Assembly (NCBI GenBank): GCA_937141405.1
Contig: CAKZQQ010000007.1
Coordinates: 26,677-90,676, forward strand
Length of the DNA stretch: 64,000 bases
Direction of reading: 5' to 3'
Source: an uncultured Campylobacterota bacterium
Lineage (GTDB): Bacteria; Campylobacterota; Campylobacteria; Campylobacterales; Sulfurovaceae
In this document: piece after piece, positions 29,652 to 38,474 of the stretch
Layout of the letters: each line of letters opens with the position of its first letter
Numbering within the stretch: position 1 is the stretch's first letter
The notes under the pieces: generated by a model
What the model saw: only the letters and a program-made list of their open reading frames with translations
Databases searched by the model: none
Told to the model about the DNA's origin: nothing
Position numbers and translations under genes: made by a program

Positions 29652-30434
29652 CTATCTCTTCTTTTTAAGCTGTTTAGACTTTTTCTGATAATTTACAAAA
29701 GCTGTCTTGCTGTATTCGATCTCATTTGGCTCTTCGCCTTCGCTTATATCAGCACCAAACGGCACTTCATAACCGACTCTTGAGAATCTTTGCGTATCAT
29801 ATCTATCAACCTTGGCAGGATCTCTATTTTCAGGCCCGATAACATCTCTATTTTCTTTACCGAATATCTTATCAACCTCATACCATGAAGCAGCCTCATC
29901 ACCTTGAAGCGGATAAGTTTTTAGAAGCGGGTGACCGCTCCAATCATCCGGCATGATGATACGCTTAAGATAAGGATGATTATTGACATAGATACCAAAC
30001 ATATCAAACATCTCTCGCTCGGCAAAATTTGCCATTTTAAAAAGTGGTACGATAGACTCTATAGATTCATTTTGTTTGATACGACATACAACTCTTGCTC
30101 TTTTTGCAAGATCGAGATTGAGCATCTGGTAGAAGATCTCAAACTCTCCACTTTGTGCTAGATAGTCGACAGCACTCAATTCGCTACACATCGCATAACC
30201 ACACTTGTCTCTAAGCAACTCGAGCACTGCCAAATTATCCTTTGGCTTGATGTGCAATACAAGCTGTCCAAGCTCTACATAGCCCTCGCTGATATATTTT
30301 TTAAGCGTCTTGACAACATCGGCAAAGTGACCGTCTTCGCCAACATCTTCTCGTGGAACCCTAGGAGCAACCCAAAATCTATCAGTATAGTAAGACTTCT
30401 TTTGGCGGCTATCTTTTGGTGTATACTTTCTCAT
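29652..30434 (-). CDS. nuoC: NADH-quinone oxidoreductase subunit C
   Basis: A 260-aa 30-kDa-type subunit, not fused to NuoD. The family stretch [35 protein letters not shown] is intact. Both ends are basic extensions: an N-terminal lysine/arginine-rich start and a C-terminal [10 protein letters not shown] tail. Overlaps nuoB by one base. Confidence 0.96.
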   Translation of the reverse strand: MRKYTPKDSRQKKSYYTDRFWVAPRVPREDVGEDGHFADVVKTLKKYISEGYVELGQLVLHIKPKDNLAVLELLRDKCGYAMCSELSAVDYLAQSGEFEIFYQMLNLDLAKRARVVCRIKQNESIESIVPLFKMANFAEREMFDMFGIYVNNHPYLKRIIMPDDWSGHPLLKTYPLQGDEAASWYEVDKIFGKENRDVIGPENRDPAKVDRYDTQRFSRVGYEVPFGADISEGEEPNEIEYSKTAFVNYQKKSKQLKKKR

Positions 30435-30946
30435 TATATGAACCTTTGTTTTACATTTTTATTCATATTTGCAGATTCTCTTCTGATTTTCTTCTGAAGC
30501 ATCATAAGTGCATATTGAAGTGTCTCCGGTCTTGGGGCACATCCCGGAAGATAGATATCAACAGGGACGATTCTATCCACACCTTGCACAGTCGCATAGG
30601 TGTTGAACATCCCGCCGGTATTTGCACAACTTCCCATACTGATAACCCATTTCGGCTCAGTCATCTGGTCATACAGTCTTCTTGTAAACTCCGCATGTTT
30701 TTTTGAAAGTGTTCCTGAGAGTATCATAACATCAGATTGTCTCGGGCTTGCTCTAAAGATTGTCCCGAATCTATCGAAGTCAAATCGAGCTGCACCACTT
30801 GCCATCATCTCGATAGCACAACATGCTAGCCCATATGTTAAAGGCCAAAGTGAATTTGATCTTCCCCAATTTACAAGTTTGTCAACGCTTGTCAACGCTA
30901 CAGGTAATCCTGCGCTTGATGTGTAGTTTACTTTATGTTGTGCCAT
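30434..30946 (-). CDS. nuoB: NADH-quinone oxidoreductase subunit B
   Basis: A 170-aa subunit holding cluster N2, the last Fe-S centre before quinone. The adjacent cysteines in [13 protein letters not shown], the GSCANTGG cysteine and the PGCAPRPE cysteine are all present. Overlaps nuoA by 19 bases. Confidence 0.97.
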   Translation of the reverse strand: MAQHKVNYTSSAGLPVALTSVDKLVNWGRSNSLWPLTYGLACCAIEMMASGAARFDFDRFGTIFRASPRQSDVMILSGTLSKKHAEFTRRLYDQMTEPKWVISMGSCANTGGMFNTYATVQGVDRIVPVDIYLPGCAPRPETLQYALMMLQKKIRRESANMNKNVKQRFI

Positions 30947-31344
30947 TCAAGAGCTCCTTTCTTCCACGCATAGATAAAGCCGAGTGCGAGTAAAAATACA
31001 AAAAGCATCATCTCGATAAGCCCAAACCAGCCTAACCCTAACGCTTTAAAGAGTTTAAAGTCAATTCCCCATGGAATCATAAAGATGATTTCCACATCAA
31101 AAAGGATAAAAAGAAGTGCTATAAGATAAAACTGCACCGATATACTGTTCGGCTGCTTAGTAACTTCAGGTCCGCACTCATAGATACTAAGCTTCAACTT
31201 CTCTCTATCAAGCTTTGCTAATTTTCGACTGATAAACCTTGTGAGAACCAAGGTTGCAGGAAAAGCAACAGCTGCTACGATAAAAAATACGAACACCCCA
31301 AAGTATGGATGTTCAGAGACAATATGCGATAATCCACCGGTCAT
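30928..31344 (-). CDS. nuoA: NADH-quinone oxidoreductase subunit A
   Basis: A three-helix ND3-type subunit of about 138 aa. It has YECGPEV (the conserved loop Cys) and [27 protein letters not shown] at 31344 has AAAAGGGG six bases upstream and gives MTGGLSHIV. An in-frame ATG at 31377 lies so close to the likely -10 box that it is improbable. First gene of the 15-gene nuo operon. Confidence 0.95.
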   Translation of the reverse strand: MTGGLSHIVSEHPYFGVFVFFIVAAVAFPATLVLTRFISRKLAKLDREKLKLSIYECGPEVTKQPNSISVQFYLIALLFILFDVEIIFMIPWGIDFKLFKALGLGWFGLIEMMLFVFLLALGFIYAWKKGALEWHNIK

Positions 31345-31384
31345 TGTAAACCCCTTTTTTCTTGCGTGAGTACTCATTCTTTAG

Positions 31385-31393
31385 ATGTATAAT
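31385..31393 (-). promoter_or_regulatory. Candidate -10 region of the nuo operon
   Basis: Read on the minus strand, CATTATACAT lies about 40 bases before the nuoA ATG at 31344. It would give a leader of roughly 35 bases. No clear -35 is seen, as is common in this phylum. The position is an inference. Confidence 0.4.
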
Positions 31394-31490
31394 GGTATCT
31401 AAAAGATAATTAAATTATTTTAACTATCCTCCTACGCTTTTCTCTTTAAAATGCATTGTAACAAAGTGAAACAGATTAGAGAAAAACAAA

Positions 31491-31537
31491 AATTGGGGGT
31501 TTTTGGCATACAAACCTTACAAAACAAACCCCAAATT
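31491..31537. repeat. Imperfect inverted repeat in the nuoA/DUF3373 intergenic region
   Basis: The 327 bases between 31378 and 31704 hold no supportable gene. They contain this dyad: arm AATTGGGGGTTT (31491-31502) and arm AAACCCCAAATT (31526-31537), 11 of 12 pairs, around a 23-base loop. It could be a hairpin of a small RNA, a terminator or a protein site; no T-run follows on either strand. The rest of the stretch is AT-rich with no clear signal besides the nuo -10 candidate and the hairpin at 31672. Confidence 0.45.
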
Positions 31538-31671
31538 ACAAGAATCATCCCATGCTACAAGCAAATCTCACACAAAATATTACCGACTTAACCTTAGTTT
31601 GATAATAATTTTTATCGAAATATTTACAATTGTTTTTGAAATTGGTTTATTAAAATGAAGATAGTAGCCTG

Positions 31672-31694
31672 CTGCAACCAAAAGATTGGTTGCA
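31672..31694 (-). terminator. Hairpin after the DUF3373 gene
   Basis: A perfect 9-bp stem CTGCAACCA/TGGTTGCAG with a 6-base loop starts 10 bases after the stop codon at 31705. The following minus-strand sequence is T-rich only in part (CTACTATCTTCATTTT), so it is a moderate intrinsic terminator. Confidence 0.55.
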
Positions 31695-31704
31695 GGCCTA
31701 TTTG

Positions 31705-33093
31705 TTAGTATTTATAACTTACGGAAAATCTGAGATCTTGTGCTGTGATATCGGTCTCTTGCACAGGAACCCAGCCGGCACAATTTACATTTGGCGTATA
31801 GTCATGTTGCATATAGGTATATCGAACCTGTGCAGGAAGATACTCTTCACCAAAGAGATAAAAGTTCCAATAGGCTTCATACGCATCACCACGCACAGCA
31901 ATCTTAGATCCGATAGCTGAGTCTTCAGCCCATGTCATTGGTGTCCAATATTTTGATCCATGATTGTATTCAATCCCTATCTTTCCTTTTTCCGTGATCA
32001 TATCAGGGAATATAACTCCTGCCCAGATAGAGCTTCCGCTTCTTGTGCCGCCATCGCTTGAGCCTAAAAGTTGGTAGCCGTTATCAGCATCATAGTGGCT
32101 ATACGCTGCAGATATAAACGCTGTTGTATTTGCTAAGAAACCATCAATCTCATCTCCAATTCCATCAATTTTGAATCCAAGAGAGAAGAGATCAGCTGTT
32201 CCTGCGCCTACTTTCTTCTCAGTTGTTGCGATATTTTCACCTTTGGTATTGAAGATATGTGCCCACTCATACATGACTTGATATTGGCCATTGTTGTAAG
32301 CATCACCAAGTGTCACAAAAAAGTCAACATTGTCATCTTCAGAACCATCTACCTCAGCATTTGGACCCCAAGGTGTCGTGTGCCCGATGCTGTAAACACC
32401 TGTTGTGGCACCCGTATGTGCACGACCGCCTACAAATTTTGTATATGCGCCCGGAATAAATCTACTCCAATCAAGTTTTACCATCAAAGCATTGACTTCC
32501 ATATTGGTAATATGTGCTAGGGGCGATCCCTCTTCAGGATTGTTCTCTCTGTAGTTTGCTAAGAAACCGTCTGTTGAGGGACGACGACCAATAGAGACAC
32601 TGATAGGCTGCGCCCCGAGTGCCGTTGAGTAGACAAAATATGCCTCTTTAACTCTCATCACCGTATCGGTTGCTTTAGAGCTTGCCGACCAATCTTTAAG
32701 CCCAGAATCCTCACCAAAAAGGTGCGCACCCCAAAGTGAATAGATAGCAAGCTTTCCTTTAAAGATTAACTTATCCGTAGGTGCAGCTGCCATCGTGAGG
32801 TACAATCTACTCGCAAGTAGTGATGAGTTCTTTGCACTCTCTCCTGTTATATTGTTTTTATAATCCAAAACATCAACGGAGTTTCTAAAATCTACTCCAA
32901 ACTTGATATTGTCAAACGAATCATGTTTTTTAACCTCAATGATTGTTTTTTTATTGCTTTTGATCTTCTTCTTATTGCCATAAACCATCTCTTCTAGAAC
33001 TCTGATTCTCTCTTCGAGTTCAGCATTAGTCGCAGCATTTGTTGCTGAAATTACAGACGCTGCCATAAGGGACATTACTACAAATCTTTTCAT
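31705..33093 (-). CDS. DUF3373 family outer-membrane protein
   Basis: A 462-aa secreted protein with signal peptide MKRFVVMSLMAASVISATNA. It is followed by a short coiled-coil-like stretch (ELEERIRVLEEMVYGNKKKIKSN) as in porins with an N-terminal trimerising helix, then a long beta-rich region with IGRRPSTDGFLANYRENN and a C-terminal DLRFSVSYKY ending in an aromatic residue. This matches the DUF3373 family common in Campylobacterota; the transported substrate is unknown. AGGAGAG precedes the ATG, and TATACT lies 24 bases upstream. Monocistronic. Confidence 0.8.
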   Translation of the reverse strand: MKRFVVMSLMAASVISATNAATNAELEERIRVLEEMVYGNKKKIKSNKKTIIEVKKHDSFDNIKFGVDFRNSVDVLDYKNNITGESAKNSSLLASRLYLTMAAAPTDKLIFKGKLAIYSLWGAHLFGEDSGLKDWSASSKATDTVMRVKEAYFVYSTALGAQPISVSIGRRPSTDGFLANYRENNPEEGSPLAHITNMEVNALMVKLDWSRFIPGAYTKFVGGRAHTGATTGVYSIGHTTPWGPNAEVDGSEDDNVDFFVTLGDAYNNGQYQVMYEWAHIFNTKGENIATTEKKVGAGTADLFSLGFKIDGIGDEIDGFLANTTAFISAAYSHYDADNGYQLLGSSDGGTRSGSSIWAGVIFPDMITEKGKIGIEYNHGSKYWTPMTWAEDSAIGSKIAVRGDAYEAYWNFYLFGEEYLPAQVRYTYMQHDYTPNVNCAGWVPVQETDITAQDLRFSVSYKY

Positions 33094-33116
33094 TACTACT
33101 CTCCTAAAAAAATGAA

Positions 33117-33122
33117 AGTATA
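33117..33122 (-). promoter_or_regulatory. -10 box of the DUF3373 gene
   Basis: TATACT on the minus strand, 24-29 bases before the ATG at 33093, with a short leader that contains the AGGAGAG ribosome site. Confidence 0.5.
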
Positions 33123-33226
33123 GCCAATGAAAACTTAAATGGATTAACTTTAATTTATAATTATATTAATATATCATTATAGGCATGATGGGAAATATAG
33201 CTAGAAAAATGGGGTCAATTAGGGCA

Positions 33227-33664
33227 TTATCGACTTGTAATTTGCATATATTTTGAGATGAATTCTTCCGGAATCTTTTGCGGGCGGTATGTCTCTATCT
33301 CCACAAAAACCCAATTGGTCCACCCCTCACATATAATCTTGCCCGTTTTCGCATTTAGAAGTTCGTATTGACGGATCGACTGCGCTTTTTTGACACTCTG
33401 CACCCAAGTATTTAAGAGAAGCTCATCGCCCAATAAAGCGCTCTGTTTATAGGCTATATTGTGCTCTCTTGCAACCCATGTGCGATTAAATTTTTTAAGC
33501 GCATCAAATCCCAAACCCAAAGAATCAGAGTGTGCTACAGCGATATCGATAAACCACTCGAGATAGCGGATATTGCCAACATGGCCATTGACATCAATAT
33601 CCTCTTTTTGAACGATAATCTTTTTTGTAAATTTTTCTCTATTTTCCGATGCATCATTATTCAC
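33227..33664 (-). CDS. Acyl-CoA thioesterase, 4-hydroxybenzoyl-CoA thioesterase (FcbC/YbgC-like) fold
   Basis: A 145-aa single hotdog-domain protein. The segment DVNGHVGNIRYLEWFIDIAVAHSDSLG carries the family Asp/His/Asn pattern near the active site. Such enzymes hydrolyse short or aromatic acyl-CoA esters. The start is GTG at 33664 with AAGGCGGT upstream. The gene is divergent from the iorA operon. The true substrate is unknown; aryl-acetyl-CoA is suggested only by proximity. Confidence 0.8.
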   Translation of the reverse strand: MNNDASENREKFTKKIIVQKEDIDVNGHVGNIRYLEWFIDIAVAHSDSLGLGFDALKKFNRTWVAREHNIAYKQSALLGDELLLNTWVQSVKKAQSIRQYELLNAKTGKIICEGWTNWVFVEIETYRPQKIPEEFISKYMQITSR

Positions 33665-33799
33665 TATAGTACCGCCTTACTGGTAAAAATGGAGTTGGTG
33701 TTTCTCTTTATGAAGCACCGTTAAAACAAGAGGTATATTCTAGCCTCCTATCTTAAAAGTTTCCTTGAGAAAAAATTACTTTTTGTTTTTTGCCAAATT

Positions 33800-33831
33800 A
33801 ACATAAATGTTAGAATACTCCTTGTATAATG
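33800..33831 (+). promoter_or_regulatory. iorA operon promoter with overlapping palindrome
   Basis: TATAAT at 33826-33831 is a strong -10. A 14-base palindrome TAACATAAATGTTA (33800-33813) covers the expected -35 position, so a regulator binding there could block polymerase. This also argues against an iorA start at 33807, which lies inside the palindrome. Confidence 0.5.
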
Positions 33832-33878
33832 AACAGATTTTTTACAATGCAATAAAGCAACCAAGGGAGCTTAACTCT

Positions 33879-35708
33879 ATGAAGCAAACATTGATGGGGA
33901 ATGACGCGATAGCGTGGGGGCTTATCCATGCAAATGTTGATATGGTCTCCGGCTATCCCGGCACACCTTCCAGTGAGATATTAACGACCGTTCAAAAGAT
34001 AAAAAAACAACTCAACCTTCCTATGTATGCACAATGGGCAACAAATGAAAAGGTAGGATTTGAAGTAGCATATGCCGGAGCTATCACAGGTAAAAGAACC
34101 TGTGCCACCATGAAACAAGTAGGGCTCAATGTAGCTAGTGACGCGCTTATGAGTGCAAGCTATATAGGCAATCTAGGAGGTATGCTCCTTGTCTGCGCGG
34201 ATGATCCGGGCTTTCACTCTTCACAGACAGAACAAGACTCACGCGTTTTTGCCAAATTTGCACGCATTCCCGTGCTAGATCCTGCAACGCCTCAAGATGC
34301 TTACGACTTTACCAAGCTTGGTGTAGAACTTTCCGAACATTTTCAAACACCGGTGATGCTTAGACCCGTGATGCGCGTCTCACATGCTAGAGAGATTATC
34401 GAGATGGATGACGAGACAAACTACCAACCAAAAGAAGGTAAATTCCAAAGAGATATCCCAAGATGGGGAGCAGTTCCTAGGAACGATAGATATCTCCAAG
34501 GTATAGAACAACTCAAAAGAGTAGAAGCGATTAAAGCATACAACTGGGAACATTTCTTAAAAGAGCAGTTTGAAAAATGCCAAGGCAAGGAGCTACTCAT
34601 CATAGCAAGCGGTACGGGGTATGGATATGCCAAAGAGACACTCAGCGAATGTGGAGTAGAGGCCGATATCATCAAAGTTATCATGCCCTATCCTCTACCG
34701 CAAGATCAGATCAAAGAGTACACGCAAAAATACGACAAAGTACTTGTCATCGAAGAGACTTATCCCTGCATAGAAGAGCAGATAGCTACCCAAAATCTCT
34801 TTGGAAAAAATACCAACACCACGCAGCTAATAGATGAGATGAGCAAAGCTGAGATATTGAAATCACTGCAAAAATTAGAGATTTATAGAGGTGAGAACAT
34901 CTATGAGGCGCTCGAAATCTCCAAGGAGTATCCTCTTCCAAAAGTTGAAGCGAGACCACCAGCGCTTTGTCCGGGATGCCCTCACAGAGACCTCTTTTTT
35001 GCCATCACTAAAGTATTTAAAAAGAAAAAAGCCATCTACCCTTCTGACATAGGATGCTACACGCTTGGACTTGCACAAGGCGCGATAGATAGTCTCCTTT
35101 GTATGGGTGGTTCCGTTTCGATGGCAAGCGGTTATTCGATCGCTGACCCTGAAAAAACAGTCGTTGCCACCATAGGCGATAGTACATTTTTCCACAGTGG
35201 TATTCCACCGCTTATTAATGCGGTTTACCAAAATCATAAATTTATACTTGTCATTATGGACAACTCAACGACTGCGATGACCGGCAGACAAACAACCGCA
35301 GAGAGAGAGCATAAAGATATCGATATCAAAAAGGTTGTCGAGGGGTGCGGGGTAGCGTGCCATGAGTATTTTTATACCAATGAGCTAAGTAAAACAATCG
35401 ATTTCTTTAAAGATATCAAAAAAGTTTACGAGCAAGCAGATGGTCCTGTCGTTGTAGTTGCGAGAGAATTTTGTGTGCTTGATAAAGAGCGCTCAAAAGA
35501 GTTTTTACCCTCTTTGAGTGTTATGGTCGATGAAGAGAGGTGCGTGGCATGTGATCTTTGTGTAAGCTCCTATAAATGTCCGCCTATGGCTTACAATGCA
35601 AACGGCAAAGTCGAGATAGACCCTTTCTTGTGTATCGGCTGTGGCTCGTGTCTTGATGCACTTTGTCCGACAGATGCATTTGTAAAAATAGACAAAGGGG
35701 ACAAATAG
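33879..35708 (+). CDS. iorA: Indolepyruvate:ferredoxin oxidoreductase, alpha subunit
   Basis: 609 aa. With IorB it oxidatively decarboxylates aryl pyruvates from transaminated Trp, Phe and Tyr to aryl-acetyl-CoA, reducing ferredoxin. The reaction may also run reductively. The N-terminal pyrimidine-binding part has SGYPGTPSSEI. The TPP motif is GDSTFFHSG with the downstream DNSTTAMTG. The C-terminal ferredoxin domain has CVACDLCVSSYKCPPM and CIGCGSCLDALCP. ATG at 33879 follows AAGGGAG and gives MKQTLMGNDAIAWG; upstream in-frame codons cross the promoter. Confidence 0.93.
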   Translation: MKQTLMGNDAIAWGLIHANVDMVSGYPGTPSSEILTTVQKIKKQLNLPMYAQWATNEKVGFEVAYAGAITGKRTCATMKQVGLNVASDALMSASYIGNLGGMLLVCADDPGFHSSQTEQDSRVFAKFARIPVLDPATPQDAYDFTKLGVELSEHFQTPVMLRPVMRVSHAREIIEMDDETNYQPKEGKFQRDIPRWGAVPRNDRYLQGIEQLKRVEAIKAYNWEHFLKEQFEKCQGKELLIIASGTGYGYAKETLSECGVEADIIKVIMPYPLPQDQIKEYTQKYDKVLVIEETYPCIEEQIATQNLFGKNTNTTQLIDEMSKAEILKSLQKLEIYRGENIYEALEISKEYPLPKVEARPPALCPGCPHRDLFFAITKVFKKKKAIYPSDIGCYTLGLAQGAIDSLLCMGGSVSMASGYSIADPEKTVVATIGDSTFFHSGIPPLINAVYQNHKFILVIMDNSTTAMTGRQTTAEREHKDIDIKKVVEGCGVACHEYFYTNELSKTIDFFKDIKKVYEQADGPVVVVAREFCVLDKERSKEFLPSLSVMVDEERCVACDLCVSSYKCPPMAYNANGKVEIDPFLCIGCGSCLDALCPTDAFVKIDKGDK

Positions 35709-36245
35709 ATGCGATACCAAAGTGTGATAGCAGGTTTCGGCGGTCAGGGTGTTGTCTTTTTAGTAAAAGTCTTGGCTATCTGTGCCGGCAATAGAAACAT
35801 CCCTTTTTTGGGGACAGAAAATCACGGCATGAGCCAAAGAGGAGGCGCCGTATCGTGCCATATTAAGATAGGTGATTTTTCAAGCCCGCTCATAGACACC
35901 AATCAAGCCGATCTTTTGATAGGTCTAGAAGCACAAGAGAGTCTTAGAAATATCTCTTTTTTACACAAAAATGGCAAAGTAGTCACAAATGCCGATACAA
36001 ACTTTCCGCGACTCCCTTTTGTCACTGCAAAAGCTGATGGGTTTGCACTTGCCAAGCAAGGAGAGTTCCCCATCCAAGCACTCAATGTATTTATGCTTGG
36101 TGTGGTTTTAGGAAGTATCGAAGATTTTCCTTTCTCACAAGAGGAGGTGCGCACTGCTATCGAGCAGATGAATGCCAAAATGGCACAACAAAATTTCAAA
36201 GTATTGGAGATGGGCATTGAAGCAGGAAACAGAAGCAAAAATTAG
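35709..36245 (+). CDS. iorB: Indolepyruvate:ferredoxin oxidoreductase, beta subunit
   Basis: A 178-aa gamma-type 2-oxoacid oxidoreductase subunit, partner of IorA and directly adjacent to it. Conserved stretches are IAGFGGQGVVFLVKVLA (nucleotide/CoA-related loop), TENHGMSQRGGAVSCHIKIG and ADLLIGLEAQESLR. Shorter than the roughly 195-aa archaeal type but complete in the core. Confidence 0.92.
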   Translation: MRYQSVIAGFGGQGVVFLVKVLAICAGNRNIPFLGTENHGMSQRGGAVSCHIKIGDFSSPLIDTNQADLLIGLEAQESLRNISFLHKNGKVVTNADTNFPRLPFVTAKADGFALAKQGEFPIQALNVFMLGVVLGSIEDFPFSQEEVRTAIEQMNAKMAQQNFKVLEMGIEAGNRSKN

Positions 36246-36633
36246 GGATTTTTTTGAGCAAAACGATCATTTTGCGGCACAAAACAGGATACTTATCGAA
36301 GAGATAGATGAGGGGTATGCAAAAGCATCACTCATCATCACAAAAGAGCATCTCAATGGTGCCGGTGTCGCACACGGTGGAGCAATATTTTTACTCGCAG
36401 ATTTTGCATTAGCACTTGCATCAAATTCATACGGGACACTCGCTCTTGGAATAAACAATAGCATCTCCTACCTCAATGCCGCGCAAGAGAATGAGCATAT
36501 CTACGCTGTAGCTAAAGAGGTAGAGAAAAACCATAAACTTGCCAGCTACACCGTCACCATAAACGGCAAGGATGATAGAGTAATCGCTATCATGCAAGGT
36601 ATGGTTTACAGAAAAGATAAGCAATTCATATAA
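36217..36633 (+). CDS. PaaI-type hotdog thioesterase
   Basis: About 138 aa of the PaaI family, which hydrolyses aryl-acetyl-CoA or rescues stalled CoA. Motif: GAGVAHGGAIFLLADFALALASNS, with the HGG and Asp of the active site. The start is uncertain. TTG at 36217 has GGAG in front and overlaps iorB by 29 bases; ATG at 36172 would overlap more and lacks a ribosome site. Being between iorB and paaK, it likely acts on phenylacetyl- or indoleacetyl-CoA; this is inferred from context. Confidence 0.82.
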   Translation: MKQETEAKIRDFFEQNDHFAAQNRILIEEIDEGYAKASLIITKEHLNGAGVAHGGAIFLLADFALALASNSYGTLALGINNSISYLNAAQENEHIYAVAKEVEKNHKLASYTVTINGKDDRVIAIMQGMVYRKDKQFI

Positions 36634-36646
36634 TCAAAGGATTTCG

Positions 36647-37948
36647 ATGGTCTACAATGAAATAGAGAGCGCAAAAAGAGAGGAGCTTGAAGAGCTTGAG
36701 CTCAAAAGATTACAAAGTACCGTGGAGCGAGTCTATTCGCTCAGTACTTTTTATAAAGAGAAGTTTGATGAGCTTGGCATCACTCCAAAAGATATAACCT
36801 CCTTGGAAGATATCAAAAAACTCCCCTTTACAACCAAAAAAGATCTTCGTGCCCACTACCCTTTTGGTCTCTTTACTGTACCGATGAGCGAGGTTGCAAG
36901 AATTCACAGCTCGAGCGGCACTACAGGGAAACCTACCGTAGTTGGTTATACAAAGTCCGATATGGATGTATGGGATGAAGTGATGGCAAGAGTCTTCACT
37001 CTAGCGGGAGCAACAAGCAAAGATATCGTACACAATGCCTATGGTTATGGACTCTTCACGGGAGGTTTGGGGTTCCATAATGGTGCGGAGAAGATTGGTG
37101 CTGCGATAGTACCGGCAAGTGCAGGCATGACCGATAGACAACTAATGCTGATGCGTGACTTTGGAGCGAGCATACTTGCTTCTACTCCTACCTTTGCTCT
37201 ACATATGGCAGAAGTTGCTCAAAAAGCAGGGAGCGACTATCTAAGTCACTATAAACTAAAAGCAGGTATATTTGGAGCCGAACCTACGTCAAAGGGACTT
37301 AAAAAAGAGGTCTCAAATGCTTGGGGGATCGATTATCATGAGGTGTATGGACTCAGTGAGATTATTGGTCCCGGCGTTGCAGCAAACTGCAAAGAGAGTG
37401 ATCTCTTGCATGTCTTCGAAGATCATTTCTTTGTAGAGATCATCAATCCACAAACAGGAGAGAGTCTACCCGATGGGCAAAGAGGTGAGCTTGTCATCAC
37501 ACCACTTACCAAGCAAGCACTTCCGCTTATCCGCTATAGAACCGGCGACATCACATCGATCACGAAGGAGCCATGTAAATGCGGTAGAACGCTTTTGAGG
37601 ATGGAGTCTATCGTAGGCAGGGTCGATGATATGCTCATCATCAGCGGTGTCAATGTCTATCCATCGCAGATAGAACATGTCATAGCAAACACAGAGGGAG
37701 TAACGCTCAATTATCAGATCATAGTTGACAAACATGGACACCTTGACAAACTTGAGATTCATATCGAAGTTAGCGATGAGATTATGACCGATTCGCTCGG
37801 TCAAATGGGAGCCTTGAAAAAAGAGATCCAGCATGCACTGCTCAACAACCTCTACATCAATGCACATGTTGTCCTCGTACAACCAAGAAGCATTGAGAGA
37901 AGTATGGGCAAAGCCGTACGCATTATCGATAAAAGGAAAGAGCAATGA
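36647..37948 (+). CDS. paaK: Phenylacetate-CoA ligase
   Basis: A 433-aa adenylate-forming ligase that activates phenylacetate (or indoleacetate) with ATP and CoA. Motifs: P-loop-like HSSSGTTGKPTVVGYT, YGYGLFTGGLGFHNGAE, VYGLSEIIGPGVA and the C-terminal hinge GRVDDMLIISGVNVYPSQIE. No ring-cleavage paa genes are present. Together with iorAB it interconverts aryl acetates and aryl pyruvates, so it may serve reductive aromatic amino acid synthesis or salvage. That direction is inference. Overlaps the next gene by four bases. Confidence 0.93.
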   Translation: MVYNEIESAKREELEELELKRLQSTVERVYSLSTFYKEKFDELGITPKDITSLEDIKKLPFTTKKDLRAHYPFGLFTVPMSEVARIHSSSGTTGKPTVVGYTKSDMDVWDEVMARVFTLAGATSKDIVHNAYGYGLFTGGLGFHNGAEKIGAAIVPASAGMTDRQLMLMRDFGASILASTPTFALHMAEVAQKAGSDYLSHYKLKAGIFGAEPTSKGLKKEVSNAWGIDYHEVYGLSEIIGPGVAANCKESDLLHVFEDHFFVEIINPQTGESLPDGQRGELVITPLTKQALPLIRYRTGDITSITKEPCKCGRTLLRMESIVGRVDDMLIISGVNVYPSQIEHVIANTEGVTLNYQIIVDKHGHLDKLEIHIEVSDEIMTDSLGQMGALKKEIQHALLNNLYINAHVVLVQPRSIERSMGKAVRIIDKRKEQ

Positions 37949-38370
37949 GCAAGATACAACAACTCTCGATATTTTTAGAAAATAGACCCGGACAACTTAC
38001 AGATATCACGACACTCCTTTCGCAAAACCAACTCTCTATCAAATCAATCAACCTGATTGACTCTAGCGACTATGGCATCTTGCGCGTTATCGTTGATGAT
38101 TCTCAAAAAGCCAAAGAGATACTCGACGATGCAGGCATATCGCTCAAAATCGTTGAAGTTTTTGCCGTAGAGATTGACAACCACTTAGGAAGCTTCAACG
38201 AAGTAGCCTCCTTGCTCTCAACGCATGGTATCAATATCCAATATACCTATACTATCAATACCACGCAAAATGGTGCTTTTATCTTCAAGGTTGAGCCTAC
38301 GCTTCTTGATAAAACTATAGAACTTTTAAAACAAAATGGTATCAAAATACTTGAGGACATACGATCATAA
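37945..38370 (+). CDS. Tandem ACT-domain protein
   Basis: A 141-aa protein of two ACT domains (IQQLSIFLENRPGQLTDITTLL at residues 4-25 and EVFAVEIDNHLGSFNEVASLL at about 71-91). ACT pairs bind amino acids. Small proteins of this type commonly follow paaK/iorAB and probably sense an aromatic amino acid to regulate these enzymes. The ligand is inferred. Last gene of the operon. Confidence 0.88.
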   Translation: MSKIQQLSIFLENRPGQLTDITTLLSQNQLSIKSINLIDSSDYGILRVIVDDSQKAKEILDDAGISLKIVEVFAVEIDNHLGSFNEVASLLSTHGINIQYTYTINTTQNGAFIFKVEPTLLDKTIELLKQNGIKILEDIRS

Positions 38371-38474
38371 AAGGCGTGTTAAATTTTTGAGAGAAACTCC
38401 AAAAACTACCCACAGTCTAAAAAATTGGATAAAAAAAGATACAATAACATCAAAACTATTTTAGGATTGTGCGG

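Noticed and set aside
33807..33878. N-terminal extension of iorA from the ATG at 33807
   Set aside because: That region contains the -10 box and part of the promoter palindrome. The ATG at 33879 has a good ribosome site and the family N-terminus.
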